A stretch of 64,000 nt of DNA from DASVNK01 sp036383895 (GCA_036383895.1 DASVNK010000063.1:1-64000), one strand, 5' to 3'. Shown: positions 34,664 through 44,068, counted from the stretch's first letter. The notes: generated by a model from the sequence alone, not told the origin. Program-made: numbers and translations.

Positions 34664-35658
34664 AGACGCGGCAGAATGCCGACCGCAATCGCGCCGAAAA
34701 TTGCCTGCGCAAGCAGTAGCAGCAAAACCGCATGCGATCGGCTGAACCCGCGGCGCGTCAACCGATGCGAGATGTGGTTCGTGTCACCAACATAAAATGG
34801 CTGCCCTTTCTTCCACCGAATCACAACGACACTTGCCAGATCGTAGAGAGGTACCGCAAGTATCAGCAGCGGACTGATAACCGCGAACCGATGCGGCGTT
34901 TGTTCCGAATAAAAGTTCGGCAAAATCGCCAGCACCGCCACGAGAAAACCGACCAGATGGCTCCCCGCATCGCCAAGAAAAGCTTTCGAGTTCGGAAAAT
35001 TGAACGGCAAAAAACCCAGGAGTGCCCCGCAGACCAAAAAGGCCAACGTCGCCACAAGATACTGTCCCTGAATCGCCGCCGCCCATGCGCAACTCCACGC
35101 CGCAATGAACCCGAGCCCGGTGCAAAGCCCATTCATATTATCCAGGAAGTTCAACGCATTGGTCAGCGCGAGAATCCAAAATACAGTGAGCACGTAAGCC
35201 ACGATTTCGCTCGGGATGAAAACCGTGATGCGAATTCCGCTCCAGGCGACCAGAAGCGCGATGATAACTTGCCCCGCAAACTTTGGCAGCGGCTTAAGCT
35301 CATGCTTATCGTCCCACCAGCCCAGCGCCACCATCCCAAACCCTCCGGCAAGCACCGCGATCAATTGGAACGCACGCCGATTCAAGCCGTACTGAAAAAG
35401 ATCCTGCACGCGCGCCGCTGCGTTGCCGCCTTCCCAAAAAAGAATTCCCATCGCCCCGATCACTACCGGCAAAAAGAACCCCGTCATCACAGTCAACCCA
35501 CCCGCAAGCGGCACCGGCGCAGAATGAATCTTACGATGTCCCGGATCATCCACATGCCCGGTCCGGATGCAGAGTCGCCTCCAAAGCGCGAACGACATCG
35601 CGCTGGAAATCAGAGCCGCAATGAAAGCGGCTACATAAACATTGAATGGAAACGCCAT
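34660..35658 (-). CDS. MraY/WecA-family UDP-sugar polyprenyl-phosphate transferase
   Basis: A 332-residue integral membrane phosphotransferase that would start glycan synthesis by loading a sugar phosphate on undecaprenyl phosphate. About ten hydrophobic segments occur. Family motifs: DDPGHRKIHSAPVPLAGG near the N-terminus, GWWDDKHELKPLPKF (Asp pair), NALNFLDNMNGLCTG (catalytic Asp) and FLGDAGSH. Cytoplasmic NHISHRLTRRGFSRSHAV is the basic loop of the WecA/TagO group. It is the last gene of the overlapping minus-strand run and overlaps the GT4 gene by one base. Confidence 0.9.
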   Translation of the reverse strand: MAFPFNVYVAAFIAALISSAMSFALWRRLCIRTGHVDDPGHRKIHSAPVPLAGGLTVMTGFFLPVVIGAMGILFWEGGNAAARVQDLFQYGLNRRAFQLIAVLAGGFGMVALGWWDDKHELKPLPKFAGQVIIALLVAWSGIRITVFIPSEIVAYVLTVFWILALTNALNFLDNMNGLCTGLGFIAAWSCAWAAAIQGQYLVATLAFLVCGALLGFLPFNFPNSKAFLGDAGSHLVGFLVAVLAILPNFYSEQTPHRFAVISPLLILAVPLYDLASVVVIRWKKGQPFYVGDTNHISHRLTRRGFSRSHAVLLLLLAQAIFGAIAVGILPRL

Positions 35659-36890
35659 CAGTGTTTGCCCAGAAATCCCCGTTCACGCAGCAACCGCAAA
35701 TAGATTGCGTAGGTGTCCTCCACCATTTTCTCCACCGGAAAGCGCTCCTTCACGAAGGCCCGCCCATCTTCTCCCAACCGCTGCCGCAGATCGACGCTCC
35801 CCGCGAGTGTCTCCAACGCTTGCAATAATCCGCGGTGATCGTCCAGCTTTACGAGAAAACCGGTCTGCCCTGTCATGCAAACCTCCCCTGCTCCATCGCA
35901 ATCAAACGCAACCACCGGCTTACCGGCAGCCATCGCTTGCGGCAGTGCGCGCGGCAATCCTTCGCGACGCGACAAGTGCACCAAAACATCCATTATCCCG
36001 GTAAGCGCAGGAATTTCATGAGGCCGCACCAGACCCGTGAACACAAAATATTTACTCAACCCCTTGCTCGCGGCCATCTGCTTGAAATACTCCTCCTGAG
36101 GCCCGCCACCGATCAGCAGGAACTTCACATTTGGAATTTCCAGGGCCAAATACTCAGCGATCTTGAAAACATCCTCATGCCCTTTGAGCGGCGCGAGTCG
36201 GGCGATTTTGCCGACGACAAAATCCGCAATGCCAATTCCGAGTTTTTGGCGCAAGGCTGGATCGTTCTTCGCGCTTAAAAACGGCTCCAGTGGAAAGCCA
36301 CTGAATACCCTCTGATACTGTTGAGGCTGGCCGATGCCCGCAGCCAAATATTGATCAATCATCGCTTTCGCAACCGCGACGAAAAAGTGCGTCCGCTTTC
36401 CTGCCGATCGCTCCGCGGCTCGAAACGTGACATTCGCAATCGCTCCCTGGAACGGCCCGAACGAAGGCCCGTGCACGCCGTGAATCACGATCGGCACCTT
36501 TGCCGCATGTGCTGCCCATCGTCCAAGCACTCCGGCCTTCCCGCTGTGCGTATGCACGATCGTCGGCTTTGTTCGCGCAAAAAGTCGTTTAAGATCAACC
36601 AACCCTCTAAAATCTGTAAAAGGTCGCACCGGCCGCACCACTGTGGGCAAGACGGTTAATGCATCGGATCTCCGCCGGAAATCAGTTTCGAGTGAACCTT
36701 CCGGACCGGAGGTCGGCCCAGTGACCAGGTCTGTTTGGAATTCCGGCTTTGCTTGAAGGCCAAGCACAGTCGACACCGTGTTTTCCTGTGCGCCTCCAAC
36801 GATTAAGCGCGTGATAACGTGCGTAACCCGAACCGGGCGCCGGACCGCGCCATCGCCAACTGCCGCGCGCGCACCCTCCCCCGGGTTCAT
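35658..36890 (-). CDS. Glycosyltransferase family 4
   Basis: A 410-residue GT-B glycosyltransferase. A proline/arginine-rich 20-residue lead is followed by VTHVITRLIVGGAQENTVS (glycine loop), VHTHSGKAGVLGRWAA and GVHGPSFGPFQ. Next are KIARLAPLKGHEDVFKIAEYL and the donor-binding SRREGLPRALPQAMAAGKPVVAFD with EVCMTGQTGFLV. The ATG at 36890 overlaps the stop of the DUF2723/TPR gene (ATGA). With the WecA-like gene it points to exopolysaccharide or glycolipid assembly; donor and acceptor are unknown. Confidence 0.92.
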   Translation of the reverse strand: MNPGEGARAAVGDGAVRRPVRVTHVITRLIVGGAQENTVSTVLGLQAKPEFQTDLVTGPTSGPEGSLETDFRRRSDALTVLPTVVRPVRPFTDFRGLVDLKRLFARTKPTIVHTHSGKAGVLGRWAAHAAKVPIVIHGVHGPSFGPFQGAIANVTFRAAERSAGKRTHFFVAVAKAMIDQYLAAGIGQPQQYQRVFSGFPLEPFLSAKNDPALRQKLGIGIADFVVGKIARLAPLKGHEDVFKIAEYLALEIPNVKFLLIGGGPQEEYFKQMAASKGLSKYFVFTGLVRPHEIPALTGIMDVLVHLSRREGLPRALPQAMAAGKPVVAFDCDGAGEVCMTGQTGFLVKLDDHRGLLQALETLAGSVDLRQRLGEDGRAFVKERFPVEKMVEDTYAIYLRLLRERGFLGKH

Positions 36891-39800
36891 TTGCTCGGAT
36901 TCCGCAACTGCTCGATGCGCTCGCGCACCCGCTGCTTTTCCTCATCGAACTCGGGACCGCCCTGGGCGGGCGCAAATTTCAAATACGCTTCGTAGTAGCG
37001 GATCGCCTCTGCGTTGCGCCCCTCTTCGGCCGCTACTTCGGCCAGGCCATACATCACAAAGTGCGAACGCGGCGCGAGCTTTTGCAATCGCTCATAATCC
37101 TCACGTGCTTCGCTCCAGCGTTTCGCCTTGAGATTAATCACCGCGCGGTTGCGCAGTGCGGCTTGATTATCCGGGTTATCCAGCAACAGCGTATCGAAAG
37201 TCTTTCTCGCGGCGTCGAGCTCCCCCTTCTGAAAGTTCGCATTTCCTTTGTAAGTCAACGCTTGCTCGTTTTCCGGATCGTCACGCAGCAAGCGATCAAG
37301 AATGGCGATCGCCTTATCGAATTCGCGTTCCTCGATATACGCATACGCATGCCAGAGATGCGCAGGCGCGTTTTTTGGCTGTATCGCTAGAACGCGATCA
37401 AGTGTTTGATGAGCACCAGTAAAATCACGCGTGGCCAATTGCACTTCCGCTTTTTGGAGATACGTCACCACATTGGTCGAAGAACGCGCAAGCTGCTCAT
37501 TCACGACTGCCATGGCATTCGTGTAATTTCCGGTGTCGCGATAAAGCGCAAACAATGATTCAGCCAGGGAGCTGTCGTTTGGTATTTCACTGCGCGCTTT
37601 CTTGAGCGTTTGCTCTGCCGCGTTCAGGTCCTGCCGCGCGAAATAAGCTGCCGCGCGCATTCGTGCGAGTTCAGCTTTTCGTGGCGCGGGTGTGGAAGCA
37701 AAACCTCTTTCCATTTTGTCGATCTCTGCCAGTCCTTGGTCAATCCATCCGCCTCCGATCAGAGCGCTCACGTAGCCAAGACGTGCGTTAAGGTTAGTCG
37801 CCTGGTAATGAACCACCCTCCACAACTGCAATGCCGCCTGGCGAAATTGGCTCTGCTCAAGCAAAATGGTTCCGTACGGCTCGCAGAATGCGGGATGCTC
37901 GAAAGGGCCGTTATCCGCCAGGATTCGGTTCCACGAACGGTACTCGCCGAAGCGCTCTTCGAGGGTCTTGCCGGATGGTGGTGGTAATGTTCCGGAACGG
38001 AGTGCCACTGTTAACTCCACATTCAATCGTGCCGGGATATTGTTACTGTTAAGATTTACCGCCTCGGTGAAATACGGGGCGCCTTCTTCCATTTTGCCGT
38101 TCCGCAATAATTCCACACCCCACGTATTGAGCGCGCGCGAATAGTACTGGGAGACCCACAAAGCATCCAAAGCTTCCTCTTGCTTCAGCTTGCCCAGGCT
38201 CCTTAGATACTCCATTGAGCCTTTCCAATATTGTTCATTGGCCGCTAACCGCTCCGCCGACAACTGTGGTGGCAAGTATTGCTCGCGTTTATACGGCTCA
38301 AGGTGGTAGGTCTCGCGGTTGAACACCGGGTAGGTCACCTCGAAATAATAACCAAAACTCGGATGCACATACGCGACCTTGTTCGACGCGGCGAGCGTCT
38401 GCAGCATGTATTGCAGGTCCGTCTGCGCGATCTTCGCGTTAAGAGTTTCGTCGTCCGCCACATTGAACGGCCACAGGTCACCGTGGCGCTGGCGCAGACG
38501 TTGATGGTACCTCGGCTGTTCGAGCAGCGCTGTGTTTACGAAAACGTATTGGTGTGACTTGTCACGATTCGCAAGTTCCGCTTGAAGCACAGATAAAACC
38601 GTCCCATCGTCTGCGAAAAGATATGCCGGCGATGCGGGGAGGCTTTCAACCAGGCGGGTCGCAAAGGTTTTTAAAATGTTCCCGTTATCTCCACGAACGC
38701 GGCTGAAATTTTTGTAGAGAAGACCGGCGGGGACCAGCAATATTGCGGCGACCACGGCAAACGTCACGATTGGATTCAGAAGCTTGCTGATCGAACTGTC
38801 GTTCAATCGACCACGCTTCGGCGGATCAGTGAACACCAAAAGCGCATAGCCGGCGTAGTAGCCGATCGCCAACGCTCCAAGGAAATAGAAGGACAGGTAC
38901 GGCACGCCCTGCCCCAGGAACCGCGGACTGTATTTCGGATCGAACACGATCCAGATGCAAATCACGAGGAAGAACAAGTGAATCACTCGAAACGCGAAGT
39001 TCGTCAGAGTCGAGGCCGCCGCGTTCGTGTCACCTTCGTGCGTGCGCCAGCGGATACCCATCAGCACGACTGGCAGAATTGAGGTCAGCGCCAGCAGGAA
39101 GGATCGATTTCGAATCGTTGGCTCCATCAAATATTGCTTCTGATTCAGCCAATTTGCCAAAAGCACCTGCCAAAAGCTGTGCTCCCCACCTTGAACCCTC
39201 CAGACGATAGGAAGTAGCAAATAGAGGAGCAGACCGGCGAGACCACAAAACACCATCCGCATCAGAAAACCAGGATCGAAGAAACGAATTCCCTTGATCC
39301 ATATCACCGCGCCTAGCAGCACCGGAAAATATCCGATCATTGCCCAGTTGTTCGTAACCGCCAACCCGTAAACCAGCGCCATTTTGGTCAGCCAACGGTC
39401 CCGTTGTGAAATACGGAATTCAAGGAGGCAGCGGACGACGTAAGCGAAAAGCAGCAAATCCAGCATCTCCGACGTGAGAGAGGTTGCATGCTCCCAAAAG
39501 GAGATTTGGAACGCCAAAGCTGTGCACGCGAGGATCACCGGCGCCCAGGCGAACCGCACGCTCAGCAGAGAGTATTCACTCCGCTCGCGAATACGCTGAT
39601 CATGAGTTCTGTCGTGTGGTAGTAGAGACACGCACCTCGCCAGAAGGATGACTGTCAAGGTGGCGCAAACCGCCGCGAACAAATTCAACGCCAACGGGGC
39701 TAGGTTTGCCGGCAAAAAGCGGAACGGAAAAGTAATCGCGAAGAAGAGCGGCCACACAATAGGCAGTTCGGATTCCCAACCGACCACTCGCGCAACGTAC

Positions 39801-39991
39801 CCGAGGCTTCGCAGGCTCACCCACTGGTTCAAGGTAAGAAGAAACACAACCAGCGATCCGGCGCCAATGATCCACGGCAATCTTCCCTGCACAAACCCAA
39901 GGCGGTTCGCATCGTTCGACATACTTGAAGCAGAACCAGTTGAAACCATACGCCGGGATGTTGGCAAGTTCGTTTCGGGTGATACAGGCAT
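36887..39991 (-). CDS. DUF2723-type multi-span membrane protein with C-terminal TPR array
   Basis: A 1034-residue protein. The first half (about 40-430) has about ten hydrophobic segments and the loops LNQWVSLRSLGYVARVVGWE and FWEHATSLTSEML, matching DUF2723 (GT-C-like membrane glycosyltransferases). The second half (about 560-1030) is made of TPR units, such as ARLGYVSALIGGGWIDQGLA and ALTYKGNANFQKGELDAARK, followed by a C-terminal run ending in RERIEQLRNPSK. ATG 39991 is chosen because the preceding gene's stop lies one base away. It overlaps GT4 downstream. It may transfer sugars to proteins or glycans at the periplasmic face; this is inference from the fold class. Confidence 0.85.
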   Translation of the reverse strand: MPVSPETNLPTSRRMVSTGSASSMSNDANRLGFVQGRLPWIIGAGSLVVFLLTLNQWVSLRSLGYVARVVGWESELPIVWPLFFAITFPFRFLPANLAPLALNLFAAVCATLTVILLARCVSLLPHDRTHDQRIRERSEYSLLSVRFAWAPVILACTALAFQISFWEHATSLTSEMLDLLLFAYVVRCLLEFRISQRDRWLTKMALVYGLAVTNNWAMIGYFPVLLGAVIWIKGIRFFDPGFLMRMVFCGLAGLLLYLLLPIVWRVQGGEHSFWQVLLANWLNQKQYLMEPTIRNRSFLLALTSILPVVLMGIRWRTHEGDTNAAASTLTNFAFRVIHLFFLVICIWIVFDPKYSPRFLGQGVPYLSFYFLGALAIGYYAGYALLVFTDPPKRGRLNDSSISKLLNPIVTFAVVAAILLVPAGLLYKNFSRVRGDNGNILKTFATRLVESLPASPAYLFADDGTVLSVLQAELANRDKSHQYVFVNTALLEQPRYHQRLRQRHGDLWPFNVADDETLNAKIAQTDLQYMLQTLAASNKVAYVHPSFGYYFEVTYPVFNRETYHLEPYKREQYLPPQLSAERLAANEQYWKGSMEYLRSLGKLKQEEALDALWVSQYYSRALNTWGVELLRNGKMEEGAPYFTEAVNLNSNNIPARLNVELTVALRSGTLPPPSGKTLEERFGEYRSWNRILADNGPFEHPAFCEPYGTILLEQSQFRQAALQLWRVVHYQATNLNARLGYVSALIGGGWIDQGLAEIDKMERGFASTPAPRKAELARMRAAAYFARQDLNAAEQTLKKARSEIPNDSSLAESLFALYRDTGNYTNAMAVVNEQLARSSTNVVTYLQKAEVQLATRDFTGAHQTLDRVLAIQPKNAPAHLWHAYAYIEEREFDKAIAILDRLLRDDPENEQALTYKGNANFQKGELDAARKTFDTLLLDNPDNQAALRNRAVINLKAKRWSEAREDYERLQKLAPRSHFVMYGLAEVAAEEGRNAEAIRYYEAYLKFAPAQGGPEFDEEKQRVRERIEQLRNPSK

Positions 39992-39992
39992 C

Positions 39993-41156
39993 TTATTGGG
40001 GTATTTCGCGGAGCAGTCGGACATCAGCAACGCACTCTACATGCTGGGTTTGCGGGAACATGTCGAGCGGCTTTACACGCGTTACTTCATAGACTCCACC
40101 CGCGCACAGGACGTTCAAGTCGCGCGCGAGCGTCGCCGGATGGCACGAAACATATATGATCTGCTGCGGCTTTGTCTCGCGCAAAAGCTCTAAACTTGCA
40201 GCGGGGCAACCAGTCCGGGGCGGATCAATCAACACCGTGGTGCTGGACGGTGGAAAACTCTTCAAAATGTGCGGAAGCAGTTCTTCCGCGGGGCCAATTT
40301 GGAAATCGCCGTTTGAAATTCCGCGGGTCGCCGCGTTCCTTCGCGCTGATTGAATCGCTTTCTTATCGAGCTCAACGCCGAGGAATGCCGTCGCCAGGTC
40401 CGCCAACTCGATTCCAAAGAAACCCACACCGCAATAAAGATCGATCAAAAAACGGCTGCCGCTGTCTTTGAAGAAAGTGCGAACGGTGCTTACCAGTTCC
40501 GGCAGTAGGAAAAAATTATTCTGAAAAAACGAGTCCTGTGGAACATCCCAGCCTTCGGGCATTTTCCGGAGCACCACTTTCAACCCGCCTTTCGGCGGTG
40601 GATTCGCGCGAACCCGTTTGATCCCCTCACTCACTTCAGGCTCGGAAATCGGACAATGATCAATATCTTCGACAAAGCGATTGTCGTAACGAATAAACCC
40701 GATGTTCAAGCGTTGCTCCGGCTTGTTCCATTGGGTCCGAACCATGATTCGATTACGGTAGCCATACTCGCGTGGCGATCCAGCTACAGGTTGAATGGTC
40801 GTTTCCAAACGTCCTACTCGTTGGAACAAATCAGAAATCTGCTTGTGTTTGATTTCAAGCTGTTCGGCGTAGCTGATGTGTTGATATTGGCAACCGCCGC
40901 ACGCCATGAAATACGGACACCGCGGCTGGACCCGTTCGCCCGATGGCTCCAAAACGCGCAGCAACTTCGCGCGCGCAAAACTCTTTTTGACCTCAGTGAT
41001 TTCCGCCTCGATCGCCTCGCCGACGATTACGAACGGAACAAAGACGACAAATTCACCAACCCTCGCGACACCTTCTCCACCGAACGCGATATCAGTGATC
41101 CGTAACCTGCAACGCTGCCCAACCTCGAGCCGAGCCCCAGCTTCAGCCGCGATCAT
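39993..41156 (-). CDS. rlmD: TrmA/RlmD-family 23S rRNA or tRNA (uracil-5)-methyltransferase
   Basis: A 387-residue SAM-dependent RNA uridine C5-methyltransferase. The N-terminal TRAM domain is followed by the Fe-S cluster motif CPYFMACGGC, with a fourth Cys at DHCPISEPE. The SAM-binding segment FLIDLYCGVGFFGIELADL and the catalytic VLIDPPRTGC and IIYVSCHPATLARDL (catalytic Cys) are intact. RlmD, RlmC and TrmA cannot be separated with certainty; the TRAM plus four-Cys cluster favours RlmD. The ATG overlaps the DUF3500 stop (ATGA), an odd pairing. Confidence 0.85.
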   Translation of the reverse strand: MIAAEAGARLEVGQRCRLRITDIAFGGEGVARVGEFVVFVPFVIVGEAIEAEITEVKKSFARAKLLRVLEPSGERVQPRCPYFMACGGCQYQHISYAEQLEIKHKQISDLFQRVGRLETTIQPVAGSPREYGYRNRIMVRTQWNKPEQRLNIGFIRYDNRFVEDIDHCPISEPEVSEGIKRVRANPPPKGGLKVVLRKMPEGWDVPQDSFFQNNFFLLPELVSTVRTFFKDSGSRFLIDLYCGVGFFGIELADLATAFLGVELDKKAIQSARRNAATRGISNGDFQIGPAEELLPHILKSFPPSSTTVLIDPPRTGCPAASLELLRETKPQQIIYVSCHPATLARDLNVLCAGGVYEVTRVKPLDMFPQTQHVECVADVRLLREIPQ

Positions 41157-42169
41157 TTCGAATGCGATTCATCATAATGCTTACGCAAGATGTCTTCGCC
41201 GAAGTCGTTCTTCAAGTCGCGCCAAACCGCATGAACATGGTTCGCGTTGTTCTGCGTATTGTCATATTCCAGCAGGAAGGTCGGCCCTTGCACGCGATAA
41301 TAATGCCCTTGTTTCACCTCGGTAGAACCGGCCCACGCAAACCAGATCTGCTCCTCTCCCGCAGCTTCGACCTCCTTCATTTCGGCGGCCGCAACTTCAG
41401 GACGCGCACGGTAAAGATATTCTTCGATCAAAGACGTGAGCAGCTCTTTTTGCTTGGCGTTTAATTTCGCCTTCGCTATTCCTTTCGGGTCCAGCACGCG
41501 CGCTTTTCGATCGGCAGCCGTGATAATATCCGAAGGCGCTTTCGCATCGTATATCGCCACTTTTTTCTGCTCTTCGTTCAAACTCGTCACCAACTCCCGC
41601 GCGATGTCCTCCTCACGCCCCAAAACGCGCAACCCCTTGCGCGGTCCTTCACGCACTTCACCGGGATTCGTCCCCATGAAGCTCGGAGTAACTGCAACGT
41701 CGTGGCCCGCGACCGCAAAGCTCAAAGAAAGGTGGTGCCCCTCGAAGCGCCACGCCCAATTGCCGTGCGACTCTGGTTTACCAAACACACAAACGAAATA
41801 TCCCTCCGGGTCACGTGTAGGATTCTTGTTCTCCATTTCGTGGAGAATCTGCTCAAGGCTCATAATCGTGCTCGCCTTGAAATAACCGCGATGGCTCATC
41901 CCCGAACTCAATAACGCGTGCGCAAGGGTTCGTTGGTGCGGCTGCATTTCCTTTATCGAAAGTCCCTTCCGGGCCTTGGGAATGAAATGCCAGTTGAACC
42001 GCTCTTCGCTTTTGAACTCAAACTGCGCCTTTGCGCGCTGCTCTTCACTCAACGACGCAAGAAACGCATTCGCCGCTTCAGCCATGTCTTCGCTGACACC
42101 ATGGCCATAGTTCGCAAGAACCAGGACGAAAGCCACAACGGCAGACGCAATTCGGCCAAATATGTTCAT
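41153..42169 (-). CDS. DUF3500 domain protein, exported
   Basis: A 338-residue protein with a signal peptide (MNIFGRIASAVVAFVLVLANYG) and the DUF3500 layout. It has an early FLASLSEEQRAKAQFEF, RGYFKASTIMSLEQILHEME, HLSLSFAVAG near the middle, TPSFMGTNPGEVREGPRKGL, and a C-terminal GHYYRVQGPTFLLEYDNTQN followed by NANHVHAVWRD. The signal here is Sec-like (no twin Arg), unlike the copy at 23-24 kb. It overlaps RlmD by 4 bp and heads the minus-strand run to 34.66 kb. Function unknown to me. Confidence 0.85.
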   Translation of the reverse strand: MNIFGRIASAVVAFVLVLANYGHGVSEDMAEAANAFLASLSEEQRAKAQFEFKSEERFNWHFIPKARKGLSIKEMQPHQRTLAHALLSSGMSHRGYFKASTIMSLEQILHEMENKNPTRDPEGYFVCVFGKPESHGNWAWRFEGHHLSLSFAVAGHDVAVTPSFMGTNPGEVREGPRKGLRVLGREEDIARELVTSLNEEQKKVAIYDAKAPSDIITAADRKARVLDPKGIAKAKLNAKQKELLTSLIEEYLYRARPEVAAAEMKEVEAAGEEQIWFAWAGSTEVKQGHYYRVQGPTFLLEYDNTQNNANHVHAVWRDLKNDFGEDILRKHYDESHSK

Positions 42170-42283
42170 AGGTATACCTCAGCCAAAAAAGCCCCCCTCT
42201 GACAATCCATTTTTCAATATTTGTGCCGACTTTTCACGATTGTCGCTTAAAGTTTATTGCCAGACGCCGATAGATAAAGCAGT

Positions 42284-42547
42284 ATGCGTTGCGTCCCCGT
42301 GAATAACGTAACAGAAAGCTTTGCAACGGCTTTCAATACGCCATCAGTCTCAAGCTGCGGCATATTGAACCGCAACGGCATTTTCTACGCCAGCCTCTGC
42401 ATGGAAAACCAGGATGCCCCTCTGGAAATCGCTCTTCACGGCGTCCAATCGGAGACCGAAGCACAGAAAGCTTTCCAGACCCTCGCCACCCTGCGTCAGG
42501 CCAGGTGTATTCCCGCGACTCCCGTTTGCACGACTACCCTCGGCTAA
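42284..42547 (+). CDS. Small hypothetical protein
   Basis: An 87-residue frame from ATG 42284. The segment GIFYASLCMENQDAPLEIAL and EAQKAFQTLATLRQAR read like a small globular protein, and the third-base bias favours this strand. No domain recognised and no strong ribosome binding site. It is divergent from the DUF3500 gene and converges with the lipoprotein gene. Existence is moderately likely. Confidence 0.45.
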   Translation: MRCVPVNNVTESFATAFNTPSVSSCGILNRNGIFYASLCMENQDAPLEIALHGVQSETEAQKAFQTLATLRQARCIPATPVCTTTLG

Positions 42548-42601
42548 AGAGCTTTGGCTGCTGAGCATTCCAGCGGCCGAGTGCACTTTCTTCCACCCTT
42601 C

Positions 42602-43399
42602 TCACTCGATCCGGAACGTCCCGTTGATCTGGATCACCGTTCCATCCCGTCGCGTGTAGGTAGAGTCAAACACACCTGCGGTTTCCGTATGGAACTTCAT
42701 ATTTAGTGTGTGTTTGTCACCGTTAAATCCCGCCGGAGAGTGGTAACTGAGGTCGAGCGTCGCATCGTTTCCATTGGGCGTGTAAAGGTACGAACCATCG
42801 CTTTCCTCCGGCGGATCGGAATCGTGAAACGTGTTTACCGAAAAGGTATATGTATGCGTTTGCCCCACCGGTCCAGTGCTGGTGTAGGTCCGGGTGCCGT
42901 ACATTGTTTTGCCCGCCAATGAGGATGCCGCGAGCCCGCCGTTCGGTGGGATTTCGTTTCCGCCTCCATTGTTGCTCGCGCGCATCTCAAACGTCCCGTT
43001 GTCTCGCTGGTCTCGAAACGCGAATGCGCCGGTATTCTGTGAGTTAAAATTGAGGATGATCGCTTGATCCTGCCCCTGGTCATTCAAAACAATCTGCGCG
43101 CCGTTTGGCGTGCTTGCCCGAATATATTGGTATGAGCCGGTTACAGTCGCCCCATCACGAACTTCGCTCCAGGTAGCATTGTCGGTATTAAACGCAACCG
43201 TGCGGGTCCCGAGCGTGCCCGAGTAGAACGTGAACTCATTTCCGCCAATCGATTCCGGCGCGACTGCCGCAGAGCCATCGTTACTGCCACCGTCATCGTC
43301 GTCGTCACCGCCTCCCCCTCCGCCGCAGGCAACCAAGTTGAACCCGATTAACACTGCGAGCGCCGCAGTCACCCATTTGTTCCCGTTGTTCCAATTCAT
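42602..43399 (-). CDS. Lipoprotein with poly-Gly/poly-Asp linker
   Basis: A 265-residue predicted outer-membrane or periplasmic lipoprotein. ATG 43399 (in-frame ATG eight codons earlier is less likely) opens a signal ending in a lipobox FNLVAC. The mature N-terminus is six Gly, five Asp and a Gly/Ser/Asn stretch, then a beta-rich body with repeated short strands (FTFYSGTLGTRTVAF, GTYTFSVNTFHDSD-like) and no known motif. The Gly/Asp linker is typical of surface lipoprotein spacers. No partner evident. Confidence 0.75.
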   Translation of the reverse strand: MNWNNGNKWVTAALAVLIGFNLVACGGGGGGDDDDDGGSNDGSAAVAPESIGGNEFTFYSGTLGTRTVAFNTDNATWSEVRDGATVTGSYQYIRASTPNGAQIVLNDQGQDQAIILNFNSQNTGAFAFRDQRDNGTFEMRASNNGGGNEIPPNGGLAASSLAGKTMYGTRTYTSTGPVGQTHTYTFSVNTFHDSDPPEESDGSYLYTPNGNDATLDLSYHSPAGFNGDKHTLNMKFHTETAGVFDSTYTRRDGTVIQINGTFRIE

Positions 43400-43801
43400 T
43401 TTCAAGTCGCGTGATTCCAGCAAGCAATTCGCCAGAAGTTAATAGGAACATCCCCTGATCTCATCCTCCGCCTCCACGTGAAAATACAAACCGTTGACGC
43501 GCCGAAGGTTCCACCACATCCCTGTACGCCTTACTCAGAAGCCAATCCGGAACAAAATTCTTTTCTAACATCTACTTCCCTGAGAACTGTTTAGGCATCG
43601 TTATCAGGGAAGGGAGCCCCCCTTCGGGTACCGTCCCCACGACAACGGTCAGGACAACCAATGTTCACGGGAAGGCAAAAGAAGGTTCTGGAAAGTTCTT
43701 GATTTGAGAATGAGTCTCAGTATCCTATGAGCAGCTTAAGATTGCTGTGTGTCCGATCGAGATCCAATGGTCTCGCAGACCCGGCCCTTAGTCTCTAACC
43801 C
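43400..43801. other. Gene-free interval with local inverted repeats
   Basis: About 400 bp without a plausible gene. TCCCTGA (43578-43584) can pair with TCAGGGA (43605-43611) across 20 bases, and CGAGA near 43758 with TCTCG near 43771. A C-rich/G-rich stretch follows the first hairpin. These may be part of a structured leader for the small gene at 43802, but no known riboswitch or ncRNA consensus was recognised. Confidence 0.3.
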
Positions 43802-44068
43802 ATGGTTGAATCAGCCAGTGCAGTCGAGAATTCTCAACGCGTGCAAGTGCAGATGCTGCCGCACCCTCATGGCAAACGCTTGAAAATCCGTATCGAGAGC
43901 TTTGACGAGAAGCTCGGGTGGTACACTTCCGGTTCCTTAATGCTGCCGTTGCACCAACTACCACTTTTGGAGCAGGCAGTTGCAGAAATGCGCTCGGTCA
44001 ATCGGAAAGATGAATTCGCAGATATTATTCCCTTCCCGGGCTTGAGTAACGCAGATATCGCGGACTAA
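43802..44068 (+). CDS. Small conserved-looking protein, possibly PC4/YdbC-like
   Basis: An 88-residue protein from ATG 43802. The core KLGWYTSGSLMLPLHQLPLLEQAVAEM (given here in two parts: KLGWYTSGSLMLPL and HQLPLLEQAVAEM) has a hydrophobic pattern like single-stranded-DNA-binding PC4 domains. In those, a strand pair is followed by a 'LPL..LP.L..A' helix. The resemblance is weak, so function is open. It converges with the ferritin-like gene, overlapping it by 4 bp. Confidence 0.6.
   Translation: MVESASAVENSQRVQVQMLPHPHGKRLKIRIESFDEKLGWYTSGSLMLPLHQLPLLEQAVAEMRSVNRKDEFADIIPFPGLSNADIAD

Noticed and set aside
34732..35703. 323-residue open frame on the + strand opposite the WecA-like gene
   Set aside because: Arg/Gln/His/Pro-rich antisense frame with no membrane segments or motifs, while the minus frame is a clear family member.
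43424..43801. Known riboswitch or ncRNA (guanidine, SAM, SRP RNA or RNase P RNA type)
   Set aside because: None of the consensus sequences I know were found; only generic hairpins are present.
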